A stretch of 12,640 nt of DNA from JACIWG01 sp049969935 (GCA_049969935.1 JBMFNX010000036.1:1-12640), one strand, 5' to 3'; numbered from the stretch's first letter, positions 1 to 6,780 are shown. Notes: a model not told the origin generated them from the letters alone. Numbers and translations: made by a program.

Positions 1-195
1 TGTAACATTTAGTCCTCGAATATTCAAGGCTCTTACACCATCTACCGCCATTTTAAGCATACCCTTTTCAACCCTGAATGCCACATATATGTAGTCTATG
101 CCAAGTTTTTGGAAAGCAATATTGTGTATTAGTGGTGAAATTGTATGCTCTATAGGGTCACCGATAAGACAACATACTTTACTCTTATACTGCAT
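1..195 (-). CDS. aroE: Shikimate dehydrogenase, N-terminal part (cut by window edge)
   Basis: Would reduce 3-dehydroshikimate to shikimate with NADPH, the step after AroD. Only the first 65 codons are present, from ATG at 195-193 to the window edge with no stop, so the NADP-binding domain is outside. The visible N-terminus has the shikimate-binding signature GDPIEHTISPLIHN (family pattern GxPxxHSxSPxxHN, with Thr in place of the first Ser) at about residues 12-25, then the start of the alpha/beta substrate domain ending in RGLNVT. A ribosome binding site GGTGAT (204-199) sits 3 nt upstream of the ATG and overlaps the aroD stop (TGA, 202-200), so translation is probably coupled to aroD. The family call is secure; the rest of the gene cannot be judged. 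Confidence 0.93.
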   Translation of the reverse strand, partial: MQYKSKVCCLIGDPIEHTISPLIHNIAFQKLGIDYIYVAFRVEKGMLKMAVDGVRALNIRGLNVT

Positions 196-199
196 TATA

Positions 200-874
200 T
201 CACCAACTCTCTAAAGTTTCCTGGAAAATTTTATAGAATTCTCTAAGATTCTCTATACACACTTGTCCAGCCGCTGACTCTAAACCTTCATCAATTGACG
301 TGTAAGTAAATTTGCTTCCAAAAAAGGGTGAAAGGATTCTGCTAACAATACCCATTTCACCCATACAAAATGATACCAATGGTGCCATATTGGATTCTTG
401 TCGAATAAACTTTAGTATGGTAATGTTGTCTTCGAACTTTTTAGCAAATGAGACTATCTTGCAAATGTCTGCTCCAGCCTCAATTTCCCTTTCAAAAATT
501 TTCTTTAACTCACTATAACTTGGTGTGCCACTAAAATCATGGTATGATACTATAACCTTTTTCCCCTCCGTCTTAACTTCTTCAACAACCTTCTTTATTT
601 GAGGCGATAATAGTTCGATGTCAACATATTCTGCACCCAACTGCAGGGCTTTTAAAAGTTCCTCAACACGCCTTTCCTCATCACCATACCACTTTCCCCC
701 CTCCTCTTTTCTCCTATTGCAGGCGATCCAAGGTCTTTTAAGCCTGCCAGCTATGCTCGTCCAAGACTCTCCAATAATATCTATTCTAACCTCAATAATA
801 TCTGAAATGTTAGCCTTATCAAGACATTTTTCATCCAACGATGTTATTACCGTACAAAGTCTTGGACTATGCAG
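200..874 (-). CDS. aroD: 3-dehydroquinate dehydratase, type I; probable CTG start
   Basis: Cytosolic class I Schiff-base enzyme that dehydrates 3-dehydroquinate to 3-dehydroshikimate. From the start chosen here it is 224 aa. Visible active-site elements are EVR (Glu28, Arg30), YHDF with the general-base His112, ICKIV with Schiff-base Lys139, and a C-terminal SAAGQ close to the family APGQ. The first conventional start in frame is TTG at 838, but that would drop the first beta strand; the codons upstream read RLCTVITS, a good match to the strand that opens this family. The frame is open back to a TGA at 883-881 and contains no ATG, GTG or further TTG. CTG at 874-872 has GTGAT (884-880) 5 nt upstream. 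With this start the gene overlaps the aroB end by 8 bp. Family call firm; start inferred. Confidence 0.9.
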   Translation of the reverse strand: MHSPRLCTVITSLDEKCLDKANISDIIEVRIDIIGESWTSIAGRLKRPWIACNRRKEEGGKWYGDEERRVEELLKALQLGAEYVDIELLSPQIKKVVEEVKTEGKKVIVSYHDFSGTPSYSELKKIFEREIEAGADICKIVSFAKKFEDNITILKFIRQESNMAPLVSFCMGEMGIVSRILSPFFGSKFTYTSIDEGLESAAGQVCIENLREFYKIFQETLESW

Positions 875-1916
875 ACGCCATCACTTCCCCCAAAATTTTA
901 GCTAACTGTTCCTTCTCAACTTCGATAACTGTAACCCTGCCTATTTCTTCAGGAACAATTAGAACAGTTTTACCATACCATGCCTTCTTATCCTTGACCA
1001 TCTCCTCAACTATTTTGTTCAATTTAATCCTCGTGCTTGTGGGTAAACCGAGCCTTTTTAATAGGCCTAGAACTCTAGACTTTTCAGAAAAGCCTGTAAG
1101 TTTTTCAGCAACCATGCATGCGATGCCCATTCCAATGGATACTGCGAACCCATGCTTTATCCTATAATGTGAAAGCTTTTCTATAGCATGAGCGAACGTG
1201 TGCCCAAAGTTTAATATCCTCCTTAAACCCTCTTCCCTTTCATCCTCTAACACAATATTTACCTTCATTTTAACACATTCTTCCACAACCTTGTTTAGCA
1301 CACTCTCCTCCCTATTCTTTATGGCTTCAACATTTTCTTCAATGTACTTGAAGAATCTTCTATCACATATTATCCCATATTTGATGACTTCAGCCATGCC
1401 ATTTAAAAATTCCTCGTATGATAATGTTCTAATGAATTTTGTGTCAATTAGCGTGAAAGATGGTTGATAGAATGTTCCTATCATGTTCTTTCCATGAAAG
1501 TTTATTCCATTCTTTCCCCCTATACTCGAATCAACTTGAGAAAGCAGTGTTGTGGGAACCTGAGCAAAATATATTCCCCTCATAAAAGTTGAGGCAGCGA
1601 ATCCTGTAACGTCACCAACCACCCCCCCTCCCAAGGCTATTGCCAGAGACTTTCTAGTGTAACCTCCATCAATAAACTTTCTCCATAGCAAGCTTAACGT
1701 TTTAATACTTTTACCGCCTTCTCCAGCTTCAACCTCAACCTTTTCAACAGTCCTACTTTTAATGTATTCAACTACCTTATTGAACCATATTCTTCCCACA
1801 ACATTATCTGTTACAATACATACTTTAGAAGGTTTTATCCTGTCAATCTCTTCTTCAAGCAAGTTTAATGCGTCTCTTTCCACGATTATACGTCCCAGCT
1901 TACATTCAATTATCAT
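867..1916 (-). CDS. aroB: 3-dehydroquinate synthase
   Basis: Converts DAHP to 3-dehydroquinate, second step of the shikimate pathway; NAD+ and divalent-metal (Zn or Co) dependent. The product is 349 aa, usual for the family. An N-terminal Rossmann-like part carries GGGVVGD (about residues 96-102) for NAD binding, followed by the hallmark PTTLLSQVDSSIGGK and GKNMIGTFYQP. Metal ligands are Glu176 in GMAEVIKYG, His239 in LNFGHTF and His255 in KHGFAV. This is the canonical AroB rather than the archaeal alternative that uses aminodeoxyhexulosonate, consistent with aroG upstream. ATG at 1916 lies 1 nt after the aroG TAA; there is only a weak AGGGAG about 14 nt upstream. The stop (TAG, 869-867) lies inside the inferred aroD start region. 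Confidence 0.97.
   Translation of the reverse strand: MIIECKLGRIIVERDALNLLEEEIDRIKPSKVCIVTDNVVGRIWFNKVVEYIKSRTVEKVEVEAGEGGKSIKTLSLLWRKFIDGGYTRKSLAIALGGGVVGDVTGFAASTFMRGIYFAQVPTTLLSQVDSSIGGKNGINFHGKNMIGTFYQPSFTLIDTKFIRTLSYEEFLNGMAEVIKYGIICDRRFFKYIEENVEAIKNREESVLNKVVEECVKMKVNIVLEDEREEGLRRILNFGHTFAHAIEKLSHYRIKHGFAVSIGMGIACMVAEKLTGFSEKSRVLGLLKRLGLPTSTRIKLNKIVEEMVKDKKAWYGKTVLIVPEEIGRVTVIEVEKEQLAKILGEVMASA
880..884 (-). promoter_or_regulatory. Possible ribosome binding site for aroD CTG start
   Basis: On the minus strand a G-rich run followed by GTGAT, matching the 3' half of the archaeal Shine-Dalgarno GGAGGTGAT, ends 5 nt before CTG at 874. No comparable motif precedes the TTG at 838. It lies inside the last codons of aroB. 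This supports, but does not prove, initiation at CTG. Confidence 0.4.
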
Positions 1917-1917
1917 C

Positions 1918-2694
1918 TTAAATATTCAGCTCCCTAACAAGCTGTCTGAACATTTCAAAATTAAGTTGCTGCCTGTTGTCGCTTAAAGCCTTTTCAGGCT
2001 CAGGATGCACTTCAACCATTATGCCATCACAGCCTACAGCCTTTGACGCCTTAGCTAACGGTATCACAAGCTTTCTTGTTCCAGCTGCATGAGATGGGTC
2101 CACTATTATTGGTAAGCTTGTAAGCTCCTTCACTATCGGCACTGACGCTAAATCTAAAGTAAACCTTGTTTCGTTTACAAACGTTCTTATCCCCCTCTCA
2201 CATAATATTACATTCTTGTTGCCTTCGCTCATGATATATTCTGCCGCTGAAAGCCATTCTTCTATGGTTGAACTAAATCCTCTTTTTAAAATTGTAGGCT
2301 TACAGGTTCTTCCCACCGCTTTAAGTAATGTAAAATTCTGCATGTTTCTTGCACCAACCTGAAGGATATCTGCGACCTCACATACCCTTTCTAGCTGAGT
2401 AGTATCCATTACTTCTGTTACCACAGGTATTCCCACCTCCTCTTTAACCTCTTTAACAACCTTTAACCCTTCAGCACCCAGTCCCTGGAAAGAGTAAGGT
2501 GATGTTCTTGGCTTGAAAACCATGGCCCTTAAAATGTGTGCACCATTTTCTTTGAGAAAATATGCTGTCTTTAGAAGCTGCTCCTTAGATTCTACAGCAC
2601 AGGGTCCAGCAACTATCGTAAACTTTTTCCCAAAAACTACATCTCCAACCTTTATACTCCTATCTCTTTTATCTAGCACTAGTTTAAGATCCAA
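1918..2694 (-). CDS. aroG: 3-deoxy-D-arabino-heptulosonate 7-phosphate (DAHP) synthase, short archaeal type
   Basis: Condenses phosphoenolpyruvate and erythrose-4-phosphate to DAHP, the committed step of aromatic biosynthesis. The product is 258 aa, the size of the Pyrococcus-type I-beta enzyme that lacks an appended ACT or chorismate-mutase regulatory domain. Motifs in order: GPCAVES (metal Cys), KPRTSPYSFQGLG, VGARNMQNFTLLKAVG, LKRGF, CERGIRTF, PIIVDPSHAAGTR (metal His) and MVEVHPEPEKALSD (metal Glu and Asp). The frame stays open upstream to 2793, but that stretch lies over transketolase coding sequence; TTG at 2694 has AGGTGAT 4 nt upstream, so it is chosen. A GTG at 2679 is the alternative. 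The gene overlaps the transketolase C-subunit end by 11 bp. With no regulatory domain visible, control may be transcriptional. Confidence 0.96.
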   Translation of the reverse strand: MDLKLVLDKRDRSIKVGDVVFGKKFTIVAGPCAVESKEQLLKTAYFLKENGAHILRAMVFKPRTSPYSFQGLGAEGLKVVKEVKEEVGIPVVTEVMDTTQLERVCEVADILQVGARNMQNFTLLKAVGRTCKPTILKRGFSSTIEEWLSAAEYIMSEGNKNVILCERGIRTFVNETRFTLDLASVPIVKELTSLPIIVDPSHAAGTRKLVIPLAKASKAVGCDGIMVEVHPEPEKALSDNRQQLNFEMFRQLVRELNI

Positions 2695-3631
2695 TAGAAT
2701 CACCTTCAACAAAAGACTTAACCTTTTTAGCCAAACTTTTTGCGTCAAGCTCAAACTTTTGTAGAAGCCCAATATAGTCTCTTGAAGATTCACCGAACAT
2801 GTCCATTATACCAAACCTTTTTATTTTGAAACCCTTTTCAGAAAGTAGTTCGCATACAGCTGACCCCATTCCCCCTATAACATTATGTTCTTCAAAGGTA
2901 ACAACTTTATCTGTCCTTTCACAGTATCTCAAAAGGCTTTCATTTAATGGCTTAATCGTATGTAAGTCCACCACCTGTGCCCTAATATTATCCTCTAACA
3001 GTATCCTCCTAGCTTCTAGTGTGAAGTGGACCATTATACCGCAGGCTACTATTGTAACATCCTCTCCCTCTCCTAAAATGTTCGGTTTCCCAAAAACCAC
3101 ATCATCTTCGGTATCATACACTTTAGGTGAATAATCTCTTCCAATTCTCATATAGCATGGTCCCCTTAACCCTATAATCTGTTCTAATAAGCTTCTTACA
3201 GAAACAGGGTCAGAGGGTACTACAACGTTCATTTTAGGTAAAATCCTCATTAACGCTATATCCTCTAGACACTGGTGTGATGAACCGTCTGCATAGTCGC
3301 TTAAGCCCGCGTGTGTTGCAACAATCTTCACATTTAAATTATCTCGTGAAATTGTGTTTCTAATCTGCTCCCAAGCTCTTAGTAAAAACATTGAAAATCC
3401 TGTTGCTACTGGAATAAATCCTTCTATTGCAAGTCCAGCGGCTATGCCAATCATATCCTGCTCGCTTATTCCAACATTCAAAAACCTTTTAGGAAATCTT
3501 TCCCTAAAATATGAGCTTCTTGTAGAAGCGCTTACATCAGCATCTAAGACAATAACCTTATCATTTTCTTCACCAATTTTCACCAATTTTTCTCCAAAAG
3601 CTTCTCTCAAACTCACGTTTACACTATCCAA
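2684..3631 (-). CDS. Transketolase, C-terminal subunit (PYR plus C-terminal domain)
   Basis: Second half of a split transketolase. With the N-terminal subunit it should form the thiamine-diphosphate enzyme that moves two-carbon units between sugar phosphates; here it probably makes erythrose-4-phosphate for AroG. Length is 315 aa, normal for the archaeal or 1-deoxyxylulose-type C half. The PYR domain has NVGISEQDMIGIAAGLA, whose Glu activates ThDP, then HAGLSDYADGSSHQCLEDIALMR and the conserved VVPSDP and GPCYMRIGR. The C-terminal transketolase domain follows from about residue 190 (VTIVACGIMV, FEEHNVIGGMGSAV). The start is TTG at 3631, with a purine-rich GGGGGAAG just upstream; it overlaps the end of the N subunit by 8 bp, as expected for a 1:1 pair. 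A GTG five codons downstream is possible. Confidence 0.95.
   Translation of the reverse strand: MDSVNVSLREAFGEKLVKIGEENDKVIVLDADVSASTRSSYFRERFPKRFLNVGISEQDMIGIAAGLAIEGFIPVATGFSMFLLRAWEQIRNTISRDNLNVKIVATHAGLSDYADGSSHQCLEDIALMRILPKMNVVVPSDPVSVRSLLEQIIGLRGPCYMRIGRDYSPKVYDTEDDVVFGKPNILGEGEDVTIVACGIMVHFTLEARRILLEDNIRAQVVDLHTIKPLNESLLRYCERTDKVVTFEEHNVIGGMGSAVCELLSEKGFKIKRFGIMDMFGESSRDYIGLLQKFELDAKSLAKKVKSFVEGDSIGS
2699..2705 (-). promoter_or_regulatory. Ribosome binding site that fixes the aroG start
   Basis: AGGTGAT on the minus strand, 4 nt before TTG at 2694. It lies inside the last codons of the transketolase C subunit, so aroG translation is probably coupled to the upstream gene. Confidence 0.65.
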
Positions 3632-4697
3632 TCTGCTTCCCCCATATCCTCACATACTCTTCATGTGTTGGAATATAGTAGAATGCTTTCCTGTCAATAT
3701 GCTCGATTCCACCATTTCTTTCGGTGAAGGCTATTATAGCAGTCGGTTTCCTCTGATGTTTTTCTATTTCCTTTAATATGTAAACTAGCTCACCAATTTT
3801 ACGCCCATCAACTTCTATCACATCCCATCCGAAAGACTTCCATTTGCTGCTTAAAGGTTCTAGCATCTTAACTTCTTCTGTCGCACCATTCATTTGATAG
3901 AAATTTCTGTCAATTACTGCAATTAGATTGTCAAGATTATTTGCTGAAGCACTCATGGCCGCCTCCCAAATCTGTCCCTCTTCAAGTTCGCCGTCACCCA
4001 AAAGGACAACAACTTTTCCTCCAACATTTTTTAGTTTTTTTCCAATAGCTATACCCACACCTACAGACAAACCCTGACCCAGAGAACCTGTTGAAACTAT
4101 AACTTCAGGTAAAAACCTTTTATCCGGATGCCCTTGAAGTCTTGAACCAATTGAACATAAGAATGCAAGCTCGTAATCGTCCAATATGCCTTGCTGTGCC
4201 ATTACAGCATACAATGCTGGTGCAGCATGACCTTTGCTCAAAATAAAATAATTTTTAGACCCTATCACATTGGGTTTGAATACTTGAAATATGGCCGCTA
4301 TAATATTTGCTGATGAAAGCGATGAAGGAAGATGGCCCATTTTAGCCTGATATATTTCAAAAACTATCTTCGACCTAATTTTTGATGGTAACTCCCTACA
4401 ATCTTCCTCCAAGATACTCTTTTCGCAGTCACCGTCACACTTTACATTCCTCTGACAATCCAAAAGTTCTAAAACAATTTTACCCACTTCAGTAAGCTTT
4501 ATTGGACGCGGTTCACCGACTCTCCCATATTCCACCAACCCCTCTTCTTTCAAAATTTTCAGATTAAGTTTTAGTGTTGAGAGAGGTACACCTGAATCTT
4601 TAGAAAGTTTTCTCAAAAACGCTGAAGCAGTACAGTTTAAGTTTCTGGAGACTGATGAGAGGATAAGTTTCTGGTTACAATTTAATGCCTTCTCCAA
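3624..4697 (-). CDS. Winged-helix DNA-binding domain fused to transketolase N-terminal subunit
   Basis: 357 aa, against roughly 270-280 for stand-alone archaeal transketolase N subunits. Residues about 105-357 are the thiamine-diphosphate (PP) domain: AKMGHLPSSLS, SKGHAAPALY, QGHPD, TGSLGQGLSVGVGIA, then the Mg-ThDP motif from GDGELEEGQ (234-242) through NLDNLIAVIDRN. Residues about 8-80 read as a winged helix: a turn-helix with SGVPLSTLKLNLKILKEEGL as recognition region, a short wing (VEYGRVGEPRPI) and a final helix LTEVGKIVLELL. A linker with Cys81, Cys87, Cys91 and Cys100 joins them. Start is TTG at 4697; the frame is open upstream to 4847 with no ATG, GTG or TTG, and no clear Shine-Dalgarno is seen. 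As first gene of the operon beside its control region, it is a candidate autoregulator. Enzyme call firm; DNA binding inferred. Confidence 0.9.
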   Translation of the reverse strand: MEKALNCNQKLILSSVSRNLNCTASAFLRKLSKDSGVPLSTLKLNLKILKEEGLVEYGRVGEPRPIKLTEVGKIVLELLDCQRNVKCDGDCEKSILEEDCRELPSKIRSKIVFEIYQAKMGHLPSSLSSANIIAAIFQVFKPNVIGSKNYFILSKGHAAPALYAVMAQQGILDDYELAFLCSIGSRLQGHPDKRFLPEVIVSTGSLGQGLSVGVGIAIGKKLKNVGGKVVVLLGDGELEEGQIWEAAMSASANNLDNLIAVIDRNFYQMNGATEEVKMLEPLSSKWKSFGWDVIEVDGRKIGELVYILKEIEKHQRKPTAIIAFTERNGGIEHIDRKAFYYIPTHEEYVRIWGKQIG

Positions 4698-4724
4698 TAG
4701 TCTTGCAATAACTGCTCTATCATC

Positions 4725-4735
4725 CCCTTTAAGGG
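4725..4735. repeat. Short palindrome just upstream of the winged-helix/transketolase start
   Basis: CCCTT-T-AAGGG, a perfect 5+1+5 inverted repeat, 28-38 bases upstream of the TTG at 4697. Its TTAAA core could act as a weak TATA element for a leaderless transcript, or the palindrome could be an operator. Short enough to be chance. Confidence 0.3.
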
Positions 4736-4847
4736 AAGATAGAGGTTCTATGGATATTGGAATTGGTCGCCCATACTCACCGGCAAAAGTTGTGTAAAGG
4801 GTGTTTAAAAATATAGTGGACAGGTGAACATAACCTTCACAAAAATT

Positions 4848-4859
4848 CTATTATAACCT
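4848..4859 (-). promoter_or_regulatory. Candidate TATA box for the aro operon
   Basis: On the minus strand AAGGTTATAATAG resembles an archaeal BRE plus box A. Transcription would begin about 25 bases downstream, near 4825, leaving a leader of about 130 bases before TTG at 4697. A second AT-rich candidate (TATTTTTAAA, near 4815-4806) lies further down. Assigned by eye only. Confidence 0.4.
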
Positions 4860-4896
4860 TGCATGAATTAATGTTGGTTATAAAATGTTGACCAAT

Positions 4897-4910
4897 AGGT
4901 TTATAAACCT
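4897..4910. promoter_or_regulatory. 14-bp perfect palindrome around TTTATAAA
   Basis: AGGTTTATAAACCT is its own reverse complement. The core TTTATAAA is a strong archaeal box A and reads the same on both strands, so it could serve either operon or both, or be a dimer-binding operator that covers a TATA box. CAATA on the left and TATTG on the right extend the symmetry loosely, with a 3-base offset on the right side. Confidence 0.5.
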
Positions 4911-4972
4911 CATATTGCGACCCAACTGTTCAACACATGGGCACATTCGAAATAGTGGTTAATGGACCCGAA

Positions 4973-4980
4973 TATACTAT
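4973..4980 (+). promoter_or_regulatory. Candidate TATA box for the ilvB operon
   Basis: TATACTAT preceded by CCCGAA. Initiation about 25 bases on would fall near 5003, just past the inverted repeat at 4981-5001 and about 33 bases ahead of the ilvB start, leaving room for its ribosome binding site. The palindromic box at 4897-4910 is the alternative and would give a leader of roughly 105 bases. Confidence 0.4.
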
Positions 4981-5001
4981 ATGCCTACTTAATGTAGGCA
5001 T
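4981..5001 (+). promoter_or_regulatory. 8-bp inverted repeat, likely operator upstream of ilvB
   Basis: ATGCCTAC and GTAGGCAT flank a TTAAT spacer, a perfect 8-bp inverted repeat. It sits between a TATA-like box (4973-4980) and the ilvB ribosome binding site (5026-5032), where archaeal repressors commonly bind. In RNA it could form a hairpin followed by TTTTAT, so an attenuator is a weaker alternative. The binding protein is not known. Confidence 0.5.
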
Positions 5002-5025
5002 TTTATCAATAATCCTTATCCTTTA

Positions 5026-5032
5026 GGAGGTG
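5026..5032 (+). promoter_or_regulatory. Strong ribosome binding site of ilvB
   Basis: GGAGGTG, a near-full match to the archaeal Shine-Dalgarno. It overlaps an upstream in-frame GTG (5030), ruling that codon out, and its GGAGG core lies 5 nt before GTG at 5036, which is taken as the start. Confidence 0.8.
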
Positions 5033-5035
5033 GTT

Positions 5036-6775
5036 GTGATAGCTAAACTTTCAGGCGCTCAGTCCCTCATCGACTCCCTCCAAAAAGAGGGTGTTGAAGT
5101 AATTTTTGGACTACCTGGAGGTGCAATATTACCTGTCTATGACATCCTCTATGAATCAAATATTAGACATATTCTGGTGAAACATGAGCAGTCTGCAGCA
5201 CATATGGCTGATGGCTACGCGAGGGCAAGTGGAAGGCCAGGTGTTTGTATGGCGACTTCTGGGCCAGGTGCAACAAATCTTATTACTGGAATAGCCAACG
5301 CATACATGGATTCTTCTCCAGTAGTTGCTATAACTGGACAGGTTCCTAGAACGATGATAGGCAAGGACGCCTTCCAGGAAGCTGATATTATAGGAATAAC
5401 TACCTCAATAACAAAATACAATTTTCAACCGAGAACTGTTGCTGAAGTTCCTAAGGTTGTGAAAATGGCTTTTAAGCTTGCCACGTCAGGTCGACCCGGT
5501 CCAGTACTAATTGATATTCCAAAAGACGTTCAAGTAGAAATTGATGAAGTTAATGAAGTTGAAGACAATCATGTTAAAGTTAGATCGAATGTTTCTCCAC
5601 ACCCTCTTCAGGTTAAAAAGGCAGTTGATCTACTGGTTAATGCTGAAAGGCCAATAATATTGGCTGGAGGAGGTACAATTTTATCTAACGCGTCAGAAGC
5701 ATTACTAGCCTTAGCTGAACTTTTGCTCGCTCCAGTCGCTACAACATTGATGGGTAAGGGCTGTTTTCCAGAAAATCATCCGTTATCGCTTGGCGTTGTT
5801 GGAATGCATGGTTCTCCTGAAGCAAACAAGGCTATACTTGAAGCTGATGTACTTTTGGCAGTAGGCTGCAGGTTCTCTGATAGGACAACCTGTAATATTT
5901 CAGACTTCTGCCCTGATGCAAAGATAATACATGTGGACATTGATGCTTCTGAAATTGGAAAAAATAGGGTTGTTGATGTACCAATTGTTGGAGATGCGAA
6001 TATCACGTTATCTAAAATTTATGAAATGTTGACTAAATGTTTAGTTAAGCGTGAGGATAGTCTGTGGTTCAAAAGAGTCCAGGAAATAAGGGAAGAATTC
6101 AGTAGTATAGAAGTTTACTCTCGAGATGATGGTTTATCTCCTCCAAAAATTTTAAAGGAGGTTAGGGAAATTGTTTCACCAGACACTATCGTTACAACAG
6201 AAGTTGGTCAGAATCAGATGTGGGCTTCACTATACTTTAAGGCCTATAAGCCGAGGACATTTATTACCTCAGGCGGCCTAGGTACAATGGGCTTCGGCTT
6301 TCCAGCAGCACTTGGCGCTAAAGTGGCTAGGCCAGATGTTCCAGTCCTAGATATTGCAGGAGATGGAAGCTTTATAATGACTTCCAATATGCTTATCACT
6401 TCAGTTAACGAGAACATTCCCGTAATAGTCTTGATATTAAATAATTCTATGCTAGGCATGGTTGCACAGTGGCAAAGGCTATTCTATAATAGAAGATATT
6501 CTGCTGTAAAATTGATTAACCCAGACTTTGTCAAGCTCGTCGAAGCCTGTGGCGCTAATGGTGTACGCGTAAATTCTATTGATGAATTAAAGAATGCACT
6601 ATTGCAGGCTCTTAAAAGCGAGGTTACCACTGTAATTGATGTGCCAGTTTCTCCTGAAGAAGATGTCTTCCCAATGGTCCCACCCGGTAAAGGTTTGAAG
6701 AGTATGATATTTAATGCGCTTAAGACATCATCCATTTTAACCAAAAGGTCTAGTAAAGTTGCTAGGGAGGATTGA
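5036..6775 (+). CDS. ilvB: Acetolactate synthase, large catalytic subunit
   Basis: Joins two pyruvates to 2-acetolactate, or pyruvate plus 2-oxobutyrate to acetohydroxybutyrate; first common step of valine, leucine and isoleucine synthesis. ThDP, Mg and FAD dependent. The product is 579 aa, full length. N-terminal PYR domain: FGLPGGAILPVYD and the catalytic Glu51 in KHEQSAAHMADGYARASGRPGVC. The central domain carries the FAD region (GVVGMHGSPEANKAI). The C-terminal PP domain has AGDGSF (Gly442 onward) through NN (469-470), the Mg-ThDP motif, followed by GMVAQWQRLFYNRRYS, a segment diagnostic for true acetolactate synthase. GTG start at 5036 with a strong GGAGGTG upstream; an in-frame GTG at 5030 lies inside that site. 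Followed 5 nt later by ilvN. Being the first gene of the run, it is probably expressed from 4898-5003. Confidence 0.97.
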   Translation: MIAKLSGAQSLIDSLQKEGVEVIFGLPGGAILPVYDILYESNIRHILVKHEQSAAHMADGYARASGRPGVCMATSGPGATNLITGIANAYMDSSPVVAITGQVPRTMIGKDAFQEADIIGITTSITKYNFQPRTVAEVPKVVKMAFKLATSGRPGPVLIDIPKDVQVEIDEVNEVEDNHVKVRSNVSPHPLQVKKAVDLLVNAERPIILAGGGTILSNASEALLALAELLLAPVATTLMGKGCFPENHPLSLGVVGMHGSPEANKAILEADVLLAVGCRFSDRTTCNISDFCPDAKIIHVDIDASEIGKNRVVDVPIVGDANITLSKIYEMLTKCLVKREDSLWFKRVQEIREEFSSIEVYSRDDGLSPPKILKEVREIVSPDTIVTTEVGQNQMWASLYFKAYKPRTFITSGGLGTMGFGFPAALGAKVARPDVPVLDIAGDGSFIMTSNMLITSVNENIPVIVLILNNSMLGMVAQWQRLFYNRRYSAVKLINPDFVKLVEACGANGVRVNSIDELKNALLQALKSEVTTVIDVPVSPEEDVFPMVPPGKGLKSMIFNALKTSSILTKRSSKVARED

Positions 6776-6780
6776 AATTT

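Larger units (their letters stand above)
4698..5035. promoter_or_regulatory. Divergent control region between the aro and ilv-leu operons
   Basis: 338 bases without a convincing gene, separating two operons that point away from each other. It is AT-rich and holds TATA-like boxes for both directions, three perfect palindromes (4725-4735, 4897-4910, 4981-5001), a pair TTGGT/ACCAA (4874-4878, 4891-4895) in inverted orientation around a TATA-like stretch, and TGTTcAACA (4927-4935). The part nearest the aro side (4698-4847) is also open in frame with the transketolase N gene, so some of it could be coding. Individual sites are listed separately. Confidence 0.7.

Noticed and set aside
3572..3594. 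Tandem TTCACCAATT-like repeat.
   Set aside because: Only two copies, inside conserved transketolase codons; probably chance.
3354..3776. A 140-codon open frame on the plus strand over the transketolase genes.
   Set aside because: Antisense shadow of two genes with clear family motifs; its translation is low in complexity and has no recognisable domain.
4748..4774. An 8-codon ORF on the minus strand in the aro leader (MGDQFQYP) with Phe and Tyr, as a possible attenuation leader peptide.
   Set aside because: Too short, its GGTGAG motif is only 1 nt from the ATG, and there is no terminator or antiterminator structure after it.
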